Source of the DNA: Rhodosalinus sp046542825
GTDB lineage: Bacteria; Pseudomonadota; Alphaproteobacteria; Rhodobacterales; Rhodobacteraceae
Direction of reading: 5' to 3'
NCBI RefSeq assembly: GCF_046542825.1
Contig: NZ_JBKHAQ010000026.1
Location: 1-30,240 of the forward strand
DNA: 30,240 nucleotides
Positions 14,268-21,405 of the stretch are shown here, one piece after another (positions within the stretch are counted from its first letter, which is position 1; each line of letters begins with the position of its first letter). Both the position numbers and the translations under genes were made by a program. Below the pieces are notes generated by a model. The model was not told the DNA's origin and ran no database searches. It saw nothing but the letters and a program-made list of their open reading frames with translations.

Positions 14268-14898
14268 AGAGACTTACGCTTTTGCCTTGATACAATATCT
14301 TGTGCACGGGCGCGAAGGATCGTCTATGGTGAGGGGTCACTCCCAGATCTTGAAGCGCCGCGATGTGGCCTTTTGACGAATAGCCCATGTTCGTCTCCCA
14401 GCCGTAGCCGGGAAACTGTTGCGCAAGCTCCACCATGATCGTGTCGCGCGCGACCTTGGCCGCGATCGATGCCGCGGCGATCGACAGCACGCGCCCGTCG
14501 CCGCCCACAACCGCCTCTGCCCCGCAGGGCAGGCCCTGCGGCACGCGGTTGCCGTCGATCAGCAGGTGGCAGGGCACCAGCGGCAGCGCCGCCACCGCCC
14601 GGCACATGGCAAGCTCCGCCGCGGCCAGGATGTTCAGCGTATCGATCTCCTCGACGCTGGCATGGGCCACGCTGACGGTCGCGCAGGCGGCCAGTTCTGT
14701 CGCCAGATCGCGGCGCCGCGCCGGTGTCAGGCGCTTGGAGTCGTCGATCCCGTCGGGCACGCAGTCGAGATCGAGCAGCACCGCCGCCGCCGTCACCGGC
14801 CCGGCAAGCGGGCCGCGCCCCACCTCGTCGATCCCCACGACGAAGCGCGCGCCGCGGGCCAGCGCGGCCCGTTCGAAACTCAGATCCGGCGACTCCAT
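14266..14898 (-). CDS. rnhB: Ribonuclease HII
   Basis: Cleaves RNA in RNA-DNA hybrids and starts removal of single ribonucleotides from DNA. The 210-residue protein begins its core with VGIDEVGRGPLAGPV (Asp24 and Glu25 are the first catalytic pair), then IDDSKRLTPARR (51-62), LLIDGN with Asp115 and SIAAKVARD (144-152) ending at the fourth catalytic acid. The C-terminal GYGWETNMGYSSKGHIAALQDLGVTPHHRRSFAPV is the family signature segment. It is transcribed toward ccrM, with about 100 bases between, the usual order in alphaproteobacteria. One GANTC site overlaps its stop codon. Start at 14898 is the first Met; upstream DNA to 15003 shows only GC-rich hairpins without a T-run. Confidence 0.95.
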   Translation of the reverse strand: MESPDLSFERAALARGARFVVGIDEVGRGPLAGPVTAAAVLLDLDCVPDGIDDSKRLTPARRRDLATELAACATVSVAHASVEEIDTLNILAAAELAMCRAVAALPLVPCHLLIDGNRVPQGLPCGAEAVVGGDGRVLSIAAASIAAKVARDTIMVELAQQFPGYGWETNMGYSSKGHIAALQDLGVTPHHRRSFAPVHKILYQGKSVSL

Positions 14899-15003
14899 GC
14901 CGCCACATGACCGCGTGCCGCCGGGCGGTCAACCGGCGAATCCCGAAGGGGCGGACCCTGCCAAGGCCCGCCCCCGGCTCGGGCCCCGGGGCGGACGCCG
15001 GCC

Positions 15004-15459
15004 TCAGGATCCCGCGGTGCGCAGCCGGTAGCCACTCTTCCGCAGGCAGCGCCCCCCGTAGACCTCCGCCGGCCCGTGCCGCGTCTGCACGCGAAACAGG
15101 CACTGGCGCGGCAGCTTCCAGGGTTCGGCGACCGTCCGTTCGGCACAGCCGCGCATCACCACCCGCCGCACGCCCTGCCGCGTCTCGTAGGTGCGCAGGC
15201 AGCGCACCGGCACGGTCTTCGCGTCGTGGCGCGGGCGGTAGTGATCCTTGGGCTTGGGCCGGTGCGGCGCGATCACCGGCGGCTTGTCGTCGTCATCCCG
15301 GTCGCGGTCCGACAGCGCCTTGCCGACGATCGCAAGCGCCGCCAGCCCGGCGAGGATCTTCGCGATGTCCTCCTCGCTCGCCGCGCGGGCCGGAGAGGGC
15401 GCGAGCGCCCCGGCAGCAAGGGCCGCGGCCGCCACCAGGGCAAGAGCCTGTCTGAGCAT
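15004..15459 (-). CDS. Uncharacterised secreted basic protein
   Basis: I do not recognise a named family. The 151-residue protein has a clear signal peptide (Arg4, then ALALVAAAALAAGALA, cleavage near Ala-Arg-Ala-Ala at about residue 26). After it come a short helical ALAALAIVGKAL segment, a charged low-complexity run DRDRDDDDKPP (51-61), a His/Pro/Lys-rich linker, and a C-terminal domain of about 70 residues with four Cys (VRCLRTYET, MRGCAERT, RQCLFRVQ, GGRCLRKSG). The even number and spacing of Cys suggest two periplasmic disulfides. AAAGGAG precedes the ATG by five bases, supporting the start. It is divergent from the next small exported gene, with a nested inverted repeat between them. 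Confidence 0.72.
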   Translation of the reverse strand: MLRQALALVAAAALAAGALAPSPARAASEEDIAKILAGLAALAIVGKALSDRDRDDDDKPPVIAPHRPKPKDHYRPRHDAKTVPVRCLRTYETRQGVRRVVMRGCAERTVAEPWKLPRQCLFRVQTRHGPAEVYGGRCLRKSGYRLRTAGS

Positions 15460-15554
15460 GGGTGTCTCCTTTCGTGTTCTGCATCTCCCGGTCCGGCAGC
15501 GGTGCGCCCGCCGAACCCGATGCGCTCACGCTGCGGCGCCCCGCGACAGACAGG

Positions 15555-15608
15555 CAATGACCGCCCCGCGTTATCCGATAACCGCGCTGCGCGGCCCCTC
15601 GGTCATTG
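15555..15608. repeat. Nested inverted repeat in divergent promoter region
   Basis: Outer perfect 9-base arms CAATGACCG (15555-15563) and CGGTCATTG (15600-15608) enclose an inner dyad CGCGTTATC (15567-15575) and GATAACCGCG (15577-15586), which lacks one base of perfection. It lies between two divergently transcribed genes for exported proteins and ends 33 bases before the second one. It could be an operator set or a structured leader. Confidence 0.6.
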
Positions 15609-15641
15609 AAAGACGCGCGTCCCCGGCGCAGTCTCCCGCCC

Positions 15642-15923
15642 ATGCGCATCACGCTTTCGCTCGTCCTCATCCTCGCAGTCTTCGCCTCTGCGGCGCAGGC
15701 CGAGTGCTACGCCGACTACAAGGCCCGACAGGACCGGCCCTTCGCGCTGCACTACGGCGTGGCGCGGATCGAGCGGGCCTGCACGCCCAGACAGGCGGCG
15801 CGGGAACTGGCCCCCCGCCTCGCCGCGGCGGGCTGGCGGCTGCTGACCGTGGTGTCGGTCTTCGGCGCGGAGGGACTGGAGGAGAGGCGGGAGAATGCCG
15901 GCGCCCATTTCCTCCGCTACTGA
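15642..15923 (+). CDS. Small exported protein of unknown function
   Basis: A 93-residue protein. Residues 1-20 are a signal peptide (Arg2, LSLVLILAVFASAAQA) with cleavage before Glu-Cys. The mature part of about 73 residues has two Cys (ECYADYKARQ and ERACTPRQA) able to form one disulfide, and a C-terminal AGWRLLTVVSVFGAEGLEERRENAGAHFLRY. I recall similar small periplasmic proteins in Rhodobacterales annotated only as hypothetical. The start is chosen because the signal peptide begins there, although no clear ribosome-binding site precedes it. The 3' end overlaps the next gene by 29 bases, so the two are probably co-expressed. Confidence 0.7.
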   Translation: MRITLSLVLILAVFASAAQAECYADYKARQDRPFALHYGVARIERACTPRQAARELAPRLAAAGWRLLTVVSVFGAEGLEERRENAGAHFLRY

Positions 15924-16599
15924 GCGTCCGCGGGCGGGCGCGCGCCTCGTCTGGGCCGGTCTGGCGGGCATCGCGCTGCTGCTGGCCGGGGCGGCGGTGC
16001 TGCTGCTGGCGGTGCTGCCCGATGCAGACGCCTTCAACGCCCGGGTCGAGCGCATCTTTGTCGAGAACGACGACCTGACCGGCCAGGCCGAGATCAGGCT
16101 GCTGGAAATCCTCGCCCAGAGCGGCAGCGCCTTCTCGGAGACGCTGGCAGGCTACCGGGTGGTGATCCTCGTCCTGCTGGTCTTCTCCGCGGCGATGCTG
16201 CTCGCCGCGATCGTCTTCCTGGTCCTGCTGCTCGCGCTCAACCGGCGCATGGCGCAGATCGAGCGCGCCGGCATCCAGGTCAACTCGCTGATCCTGAGCC
16301 GGGAAGAGAATACCGTCTATCTCAACAACATCGCGCTCAAGCTCACCGACGCCGCGATGGAGACTCTGGCCGCCCTCGCCGAGGCACGGCTCGACGACGA
16401 GATGCTCAGCGGCGCGGACCTCGAGGCGGTGATCACCGGACGCCCTGCGGCCGACTGCGACGAAGCCGCCGGCGCCACCCGCATCAAGCGCCTGCGCGAC
16501 GGGCTGGGCAACCAGCTGGTGAGCGAGCTTCTGGTGCGCAACATCGCGCGCCGCGGCTACCTGCTGGCCATCGACAAGGACGCGATCAGGATGCTCTGA
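15895..16599 (+). CDS. Two-helix membrane protein of unknown function
   Basis: A 234-residue protein I cannot assign to a named family. A first transmembrane helix spans about residues 18-41 (LVWAGLAGIALLLAGAAVLLLAVL), a short extracytoplasmic loop of about 45 residues follows, and a second helix spans about 88-114. The remaining 120 residues are likely cytoplasmic and helical (LNNIALKLTDAAMETLAALAEARLDDEML), with a conserved-looking end GNQLVSELLVRNIARRGYLLAIDKD. The topology resembles sensor-like or membrane-tethered proteins but has no kinase, HAMP or GGDEF motif. The ATG lies within the previous gene, behind GGAGAGGCGGGAGA, a good ribosome-binding region. Confidence 0.68.
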   Translation: MPAPISSATERPRAGARLVWAGLAGIALLLAGAAVLLLAVLPDADAFNARVERIFVENDDLTGQAEIRLLEILAQSGSAFSETLAGYRVVILVLLVFSAAMLLAAIVFLVLLLALNRRMAQIERAGIQVNSLILSREENTVYLNNIALKLTDAAMETLAALAEARLDDEMLSGADLEAVITGRPAADCDEAAGATRIKRLRDGLGNQLVSELLVRNIARRGYLLAIDKDAIRML

Positions 16600-16647
16600 G
16601 CTTCGTGTGGCGCGCATCCCGGGCGCCGCCCCGGTTGTCCTTCAATG

Positions 16648-16700
16648 GTCCCGAAATACCCCGGGGGAGTCCGGCGCAGCCGGACGGGGGCAGCGCCCCC
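16648..16700. repeat. Intergenic palindromic element, copy B
   Basis: Contains CCCCGGGG, then GTCCGGC-gca-GCCGGAC (16669-16685), then GGGGGC-agc-GCCCCC (16686-16700). It aligns with copy A at 12230-12283, and its AAATACCCC core also appears at 29740-29750. It lies between two converging genes. No T-run is present, so it is not a standard terminator. Confidence 0.65.
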
Positions 16701-16710
16701 GAGCCACCTC

Positions 16711-19479
16711 TCACCGCTCGGTCAGCTTCAGCTCGATGCGCCGGTTGCGCGCCCGCGCCTCCGCCGTGTCGCGCGGGTCGATCGGCTGATACTCCCCGAA
16801 GCCGTTGGCCGACAGCCGCTCCGGCGGAATGTCGTGCGCGTCGATCAGGTAGCGCACGACGGACAGCGCGCGCGCCTGGCTCAGTTCCCAGTTGTCCTCG
16901 AATTCCGCGCTGGCGATCAGCGGCACGTTGTCGGTATGCCCGTCCACGCGCAGCACCCAGTCGATCTCGTCCGGGATCCGGTTCATGACGCCCTTCAGGA
17001 TCTCGGCCACCTGCCCGATCTCGGCGCGTCCCTCGCGCGAAAGCTCCGCCTGACCGGGGGCAAAGAGAACCTCGGAGGGAAAGACGAAACGGTCGCCTTC
17101 GATCTGCACGCCCTGCTGCGCACCGAGGATCGCGCGCAGCCGTCCGAAGAACTCCGAGCGGTAGCGTTCCAGATCCTCCTTCTCGGCCTCCAGCAGACGC
17201 GCGCGCTCCTCCTCGAGCTGGCGGCGGCGGCGTTCCTCTGCCGCGGCGCGGGCGAGCGCCGCGTTGAGTTCGGCCCCGAGCGACTCGATTCGCACCTGCT
17301 GCGCCGCGTCCGCTTCGCGCGAGGCGTCGATCAGCCCCTGCAGGCGCGCGAGCTGGCGGCTGAGTTCGCGGACCTGCTGGTTCAGCAGGGCGGTCTGGCG
17401 CTGCGCCTCCGTCGCCGCCGCGCGCTGCTCCTCCAGTTCCCGGTTGGCCACGGCCAGGAGCTGATCGCGCTCGCCCTGGCCCTGCTCCGCGGCCAGTCGC
17501 GCGGCGGCGGCGTCCTCCAGCCGGGACCGCAGATCCTCGACTTCCGCCTCCGCGCTGCGCTGCGCGGCCAGCGCCGCTGCAAGGCGTTCGCGCGTCTCGG
17601 CGGCATCCGCTTCGACCTGCCGCTGTTCTGCCAGCGCGGCGGCCAGCCGCCGGCCCAGTTCGTCCTCGGCGCTTTGCGCCGCGACGACGGCGGCCAGCGC
17701 CTCGGTCAGCTGGCGTTCCAGATCGGTGCGTTCGGTGCCGGCGGCCTCTGCCTCGGCGCGGGTCTCGGCCAACTGCGCGCGTGCCTCTTCCAGCTCCGCG
17801 CGGGTGGTGGCGAGATCGGCCGCTGCGCGCTCTGCACGCGCCTCCGCGGCGGCGAGGTCGCCGCGCAGGGTCTCCTCTGTCGATCCTGCCGCCGCGATGT
17901 CTGCCCGGCTGGCGGCCAGCTCGTCCTCGGCGGCCTCCGCACGGGCCTGCGCCGCGGCAAGCCGGTCGCGCAGCGCCTCCTCGGCCTGCCCCCGCGCGGC
18001 AATGCGTTCCAGCGCAGAGGCCAGGCGCGCGCGGAGGTCTGCCGCCTCTGCATCCGCGCTCTCGGCGGCCTGCCGCGCGGTGGCCAGCGCCGCGCCGGTT
18101 GCCTCGGCCTCTGCGCGCGCCTCGTCCAGCGCGGCTTGCGTCTTCGCCGCTTCGGTGCGGGCGGTCTCTGCCGCCTGCGCCTGCGTGTCGGCCTCCAGCA
18201 ACGCCGCGGCAAGTGCCGCCTCCAGGTCGGTCAGCCGCTCCTCGCCCGTGGCACGTGCCTGCGCGGCCGCGGCCTCCGCCTGTTCGGCACGGGCGCGGGC
18301 ACGCGCCTCTGCGGCAATCGCCGCGGCGAGGTCGGCCTCCATCGAGGACAGGCGCGTTTCGCGCTCCGCCGCCTCTGTTTCCGCCGCTTCCGCGCGCGCG
18401 GTCGCGGCATCCCCCGCCGCGAGCGCCGCCGCCAGACGCTCTTCGAGCGTGGCGATGCGGTTCGCGCGGGTGTCCGCCGCGTCCTCCGCGGCGGCCAGGT
18501 CGGCGCGCAGGCGCTCCACTTCGCCGGCGGTGCGCTCCGCCGTGGCCTGCGACGCGTCCCGCTCTTCCGTCATGGCGGCAAGATCGGCCTCGAGCCCCTC
18601 CTGCGCCAGCAGGGCGGCGGCGAGCTTCGCGTTCAGATCCTCCTGCGCGGCTTCCGCCGCGGCGAGCAGCGTCAGCGTCTCTTCCGCGCGGCGGCGCTCT
18701 TCCTCCAGCGCCAGCGTCATGGCGGTCAGTTCCGCCTCGCTGTTCTCGAGCCGGTCGCGCAGGGCCTCTGCGGCGGCGGCTTCTGCAAGGCGCGCTTCCT
18801 CCTCGGCGGTCAGGGCCTCTTGCAGCTCCTCGACGCGGCCCGAGAGCGCCAGCCGCGCCTGCTCTCCCTCTGCAGTCTCCTCGCGCAGGTCCGCGACCAG
18901 CGCCTCCAGCGCCTCGCGCCGGGCAGCGGCAAGGCGCGCTTCCTCGGCCTGTGCGTCGATCTCGCTGCGCGCGCTGGCCAGCGCGGTTTCCAGCGCGTCG
19001 CGTTCCGAGGTCAGCTCGGCCTGCGACTCCTCCAGCGTGGCGATCCGGGCCTGCGCATCCTCGCGCTCGGCCAGCAGGCTTGCGACCTGTTCCTCGAAGC
19101 TGGCGATGCGGGCGCCCGCGCCCTCAAGCGCCGCTGCCTGCTCTTCGGTCCGGGTCCGGAGCGAGGCGATCAGCGCCTCCTGCCGGCTCGCCTCGTCCTC
19201 GGCCGCGTCCAGCGTGGCCGACAGCTCGCCCACCCGGTCCTCCAGCTCCGCATTCTGGCGCTGCGCCAGCCCCAACGCACGCGCCAGCGTGCCCACCTCC
19301 TGCGACAGCGTGTCGAGTTCGGATTCCTGCCCGCTGATCTCTTCGGTCAGCACGTATTGCACGACCATGAAGATCGTCAGCACGAAGATCAGCACCAGCA
19401 GCAGGCCGGTCATCGCATCGACGAAGCCGGGCCAGATCGAGTTCTGGAAACGCTGCCCGTTGCGGCGTGCGAGCGCCAT
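16711..19479 (-). CDS. MotB/OmpA-like peptidoglycan-binding protein with giant coiled coil
   Basis: A 922-residue protein. Residues 18-44 are one transmembrane helix with Asp21 in PGFVDAMTGLLLVLIF, placed like the proton-binding Asp of MotB, TolR and ExbD. Residues about 48-772 are an unbroken Ala/Glu/Arg/Leu-rich coiled coil with recurring LAAALA units about 35-40 residues apart. Residues 773-922 are an OmpA/MotB peptidoglycan-binding domain (FPSEVLFAPGQAELS, VDGHTDNVPL, NWELSQARALSVVRYL, RARNRRIELKL). The start is three bases after the stop of the ExbB/MotA-like gene, so they form one unit. By analogy it would be the wall-anchored stator half of an ion-driven complex with that partner. The flagellar role is unlikely, as no flagellar genes are near. 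Length well exceeds MotB (about 300). Confidence 0.82.
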   Translation of the reverse strand: MALARRNGQRFQNSIWPGFVDAMTGLLLVLIFVLTIFMVVQYVLTEEISGQESELDTLSQEVGTLARALGLAQRQNAELEDRVGELSATLDAAEDEASRQEALIASLRTRTEEQAAALEGAGARIASFEEQVASLLAEREDAQARIATLEESQAELTSERDALETALASARSEIDAQAEEARLAAARREALEALVADLREETAEGEQARLALSGRVEELQEALTAEEEARLAEAAAAEALRDRLENSEAELTAMTLALEEERRRAEETLTLLAAAEAAQEDLNAKLAAALLAQEGLEADLAAMTEERDASQATAERTAGEVERLRADLAAAEDAADTRANRIATLEERLAAALAAGDAATARAEAAETEAAERETRLSSMEADLAAAIAAEARARARAEQAEAAAAQARATGEERLTDLEAALAAALLEADTQAQAAETARTEAAKTQAALDEARAEAEATGAALATARQAAESADAEAADLRARLASALERIAARGQAEEALRDRLAAAQARAEAAEDELAASRADIAAAGSTEETLRGDLAAAEARAERAAADLATTRAELEEARAQLAETRAEAEAAGTERTDLERQLTEALAAVVAAQSAEDELGRRLAAALAEQRQVEADAAETRERLAAALAAQRSAEAEVEDLRSRLEDAAAARLAAEQGQGERDQLLAVANRELEEQRAAATEAQRQTALLNQQVRELSRQLARLQGLIDASREADAAQQVRIESLGAELNAALARAAAEERRRRQLEEERARLLEAEKEDLERYRSEFFGRLRAILGAQQGVQIEGDRFVFPSEVLFAPGQAELSREGRAEIGQVAEILKGVMNRIPDEIDWVLRVDGHTDNVPLIASAEFEDNWELSQARALSVVRYLIDAHDIPPERLSANGFGEYQPIDPRDTAEARARNRRIELKLTER

Positions 19480-19482
19480 GCG

Positions 19483-20736
19483 CTAGCCCTCCCCGCCCTT
19501 CGCCTCGCGCTGGGGGGGAACCTGCCCCTGCTGCGTCGTCCGCGCCCGCAGCCGCGGCCCCGTGCCCGACGGCATTCGCGCGCCAAGCTGACCCACGGCG
19601 TGGGTGAGCGCCGCGATCTCGCTGCGCAGTTCCGCGATGCTTTCCTGCCGGCCGGCGGACATCTCTTCGAGCAGGCGCAGAAGCTGCACGTCGATCGAGC
19701 GCAGGCGCATCCGGCTTTCGGTGTCGAAGCCGCCCTCAGCCCCGCGCTCAATCCCCTGCATCACGTCGGCCAGCCGCTCCTGCCCTTCGGCCACGCGCAT
19801 CAGCGCGGCGGTCGAGGGCGAGGCGGCCTCGATCCGCTCGGTCATCCGCTCGACCGAGTCGGCGAGTTGCGACAGCTTCGCGTCCACGCTGGCGCGGCTC
19901 TCGTCGGACTGCGCGAACATGGTCTGCAGCATTTCCATCTGCTCGGCCATGTGGTCGATGACGGCGATCACCGCTTCCTCGTCGACCTCGCCTTCGCCCT
20001 CGGAGGAATAGCCCAGGCGCGTGATCGAGCTGAGCCATTCCTCGAGTTCGCGATAGAAACGGTTCTGCCCGTGCCCCGCGAAAAGCTCCAGCAGCCCCAC
20101 CACCAGCGACCCGGCAAGCCCCAGCAGCGACGAGGCGAAGGCCACGCCCATCCCGCCCAGCTGGCTTTCGAGGCCGGTCATCAGGCGGTTGAACACGGCC
20201 GTGCCCGGCTCTCCCTGCTGCGGCGCAAGTCCGCGGATCGTGTCGACCACCGCCGGAACGGTGGTCGCCAGCCCATAGAAGGTGCCCAGCAGACCCAGGA
20301 AGATCAGCATGTTGATGATGTAGCGCGTGATCTCGCGCGCCTCGTCCAGCCGCGTTGCCACACTGTCGAGGATCGAGCGCGTGGAGGTGGCCGATATCTG
20401 CCGCCCCCGGCCGCGCGACCGCAGCAGGGTGGCAAGCGGCGCCAGCAGCCGCGGCGCCGGGGCGGCCTCGATCCCCGGGCGCCCCTCGGCGAAGGCCTCG
20501 ATCCAGCGGACCGAGGCGATGAGCGTGACCACCTGGTAGAAGCAGGCCAGCACCCCGATCACGAAGACCGCGCCGATGAAGCCGTTGAACCAGGGGTTTG
20601 CCAGAAAGACCGGCATCACCCGCGGCGCGGCCAGCACCGCGCCGATGGCCGTGAGCGCCAGCACGAGCAACATGAACAGGATCTGTCGGACGGGTTGCGA
20701 GAAATGCGGCGCCGTCTCGAGTTGCGGCTTGGCCAT
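19483..20736 (-). CDS. MotA/TolQ/ExbB-like proton channel family protein
   Basis: A 417-residue inner-membrane protein with four predicted helices near 17-37, 49-72, 139-161 and 193-218. The last two, IINMLIFLGLLGTFYGLATTVPAV and GGMGVAFASSLLGLAGSLVVGLLEL, carry the Gly/Thr/Ser pattern of the MotA/TolQ/ExbB proton channel. A cytoplasmic loop lies between helices 2 and 3, and a C-terminal cytoplasmic tail of about 190 residues contains a helical stretch (260-390) likely to be coiled coil. Together with the downstream MotB/OmpA-like protein it resembles the two-component ion motors TolQR, ExbBD and ZorAB. The ZorC/ZorD partners of the Zorya defence system are absent. The start at 20736 has only a weak GGAA upstream. 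Confidence 0.82.
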   Translation of the reverse strand: MAKPQLETAPHFSQPVRQILFMLLVLALTAIGAVLAAPRVMPVFLANPWFNGFIGAVFVIGVLACFYQVVTLIASVRWIEAFAEGRPGIEAAPAPRLLAPLATLLRSRGRGRQISATSTRSILDSVATRLDEAREITRYIINMLIFLGLLGTFYGLATTVPAVVDTIRGLAPQQGEPGTAVFNRLMTGLESQLGGMGVAFASSLLGLAGSLVVGLLELFAGHGQNRFYRELEEWLSSITRLGYSSEGEGEVDEEAVIAVIDHMAEQMEMLQTMFAQSDESRASVDAKLSQLADSVERMTERIEAASPSTAALMRVAEGQERLADVMQGIERGAEGGFDTESRMRLRSIDVQLLRLLEEMSAGRQESIAELRSEIAALTHAVGQLGARMPSGTGPRLRARTTQQGQVPPQREAKGGEG

Positions 20737-20805
20737 GCGATGCGGTTTCCGGCGACTTTTCGGCTGTTTCGGACCCTATAGGTCGGGGCGGGTCAAGCCA
20801 AGCCA

Positions 20806-21336
20806 CTAAGCCTTGAGCGCGCGCACCCGTGCCGACAGCCATTCCAGATCTGGATCGGCCAGCCCCAGTTCGGCCAGATGTGCCGCGGTATTGTGCAGAT
20901 ACTCGTCGTTCGGCCCCCGGCCGCCGATGGCGCGCGCGATGATCGCTGCCTGCTCCTCCAGCGGCAGGTTGCCGCAATACTGCCCGTGCGCAGGGTCGAT
21001 GACATAGGTCACCGCTTCGACCGATCGGCCGTCGGCAAGCTCGACATGCAGCATCCGCTCGACATAGGCCGACGAGATCAGCTCGCGGGCGCGCAGATAG
21101 GCCAGCGTCTCCTCCTCGTGCCCCGGCGCGGCGGCCAGCGCCACGCCGTTGCAGACCGCCCCCTCGAGCGCATCCAGCGCGAGCACCAGGCCCGGCTCCG
21201 CGATGCTGCCGCGGTGGTGGATCGAGCGCATGCAGAAGCTGCGGTGCCAGCCGGGCAGCCGCGCAAGCACGCGTTCGGCCACCGGGAACCCGGGGTTCCA
21301 CAAGAGCGATCCGTATCCGAAAACCCACATCGTCAC
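20806..21336 (-). CDS. ChaC-like gamma-glutamylcyclotransferase
   Basis: Members of this family cleave gamma-glutamyl peptides, chiefly glutathione, releasing 5-oxoproline. The 176-residue protein starts with the substrate-binding loop WVFGYGSLLWNPGFP, followed by the RSFCMRSIHHRGS segment and the central beta-barrel strands (GVALAAAPGHEEETLAYLRARE). The family catalytic Glu is most likely in the HEEETL region. The C-terminal segment AIGGRGPNDEYLHNTAAHLAELG is typical. A GTG at 21336 fits better than the ATG at 21330 because AAAGGA lies nine bases before it; both give the same protein except for two residues. It is divergent from the DUF2125 gene, 69 bases apart. Confidence 0.87.
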   Translation of the reverse strand: MTMWVFGYGSLLWNPGFPVAERVLARLPGWHRSFCMRSIHHRGSIAEPGLVLALDALEGAVCNGVALAAAPGHEEETLAYLRARELISSAYVERMLHVELADGRSVEAVTYVIDPAHGQYCGNLPLEEQAAIIARAIGGRGPNDEYLHNTAAHLAELGLADPDLEWLSARVRALKA

Positions 21337-21405
21337 GGTGTCTGGTCCTTTCTCCGGGGCGGGGTTAAACACCATCGCCGCAGCGTCTGCAAAGGGGATG
21401 GGCGG

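Noticed and set aside
14930..15003. Terminator for the secreted-protein gene upstream of rnhB
   Set aside because: The GC-rich inverted repeat here (GTCCGCCCC with GGGGGCGG on the minus strand) has no following T-run, so I cannot support a terminator.
16711..20736. Zorya-type anti-phage system (ZorA/ZorB-like)
   Set aside because: The motor pair is related in type, but ZorC, ZorD or ZorE-like genes are absent, the long coil is on the MotB-like side, and the neighbours are housekeeping genes. I keep it as an unassigned motor pair.
16645..20781. A 1378-codon open frame on the plus strand across the motor pair
   Set aside because: It is antisense to two genes with clear domains, is repetitive in Arg/Leu/Gly/Gln and has no motif or start signal. 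It reflects low stop-codon density opposite Ala/Glu/Arg-rich codons.
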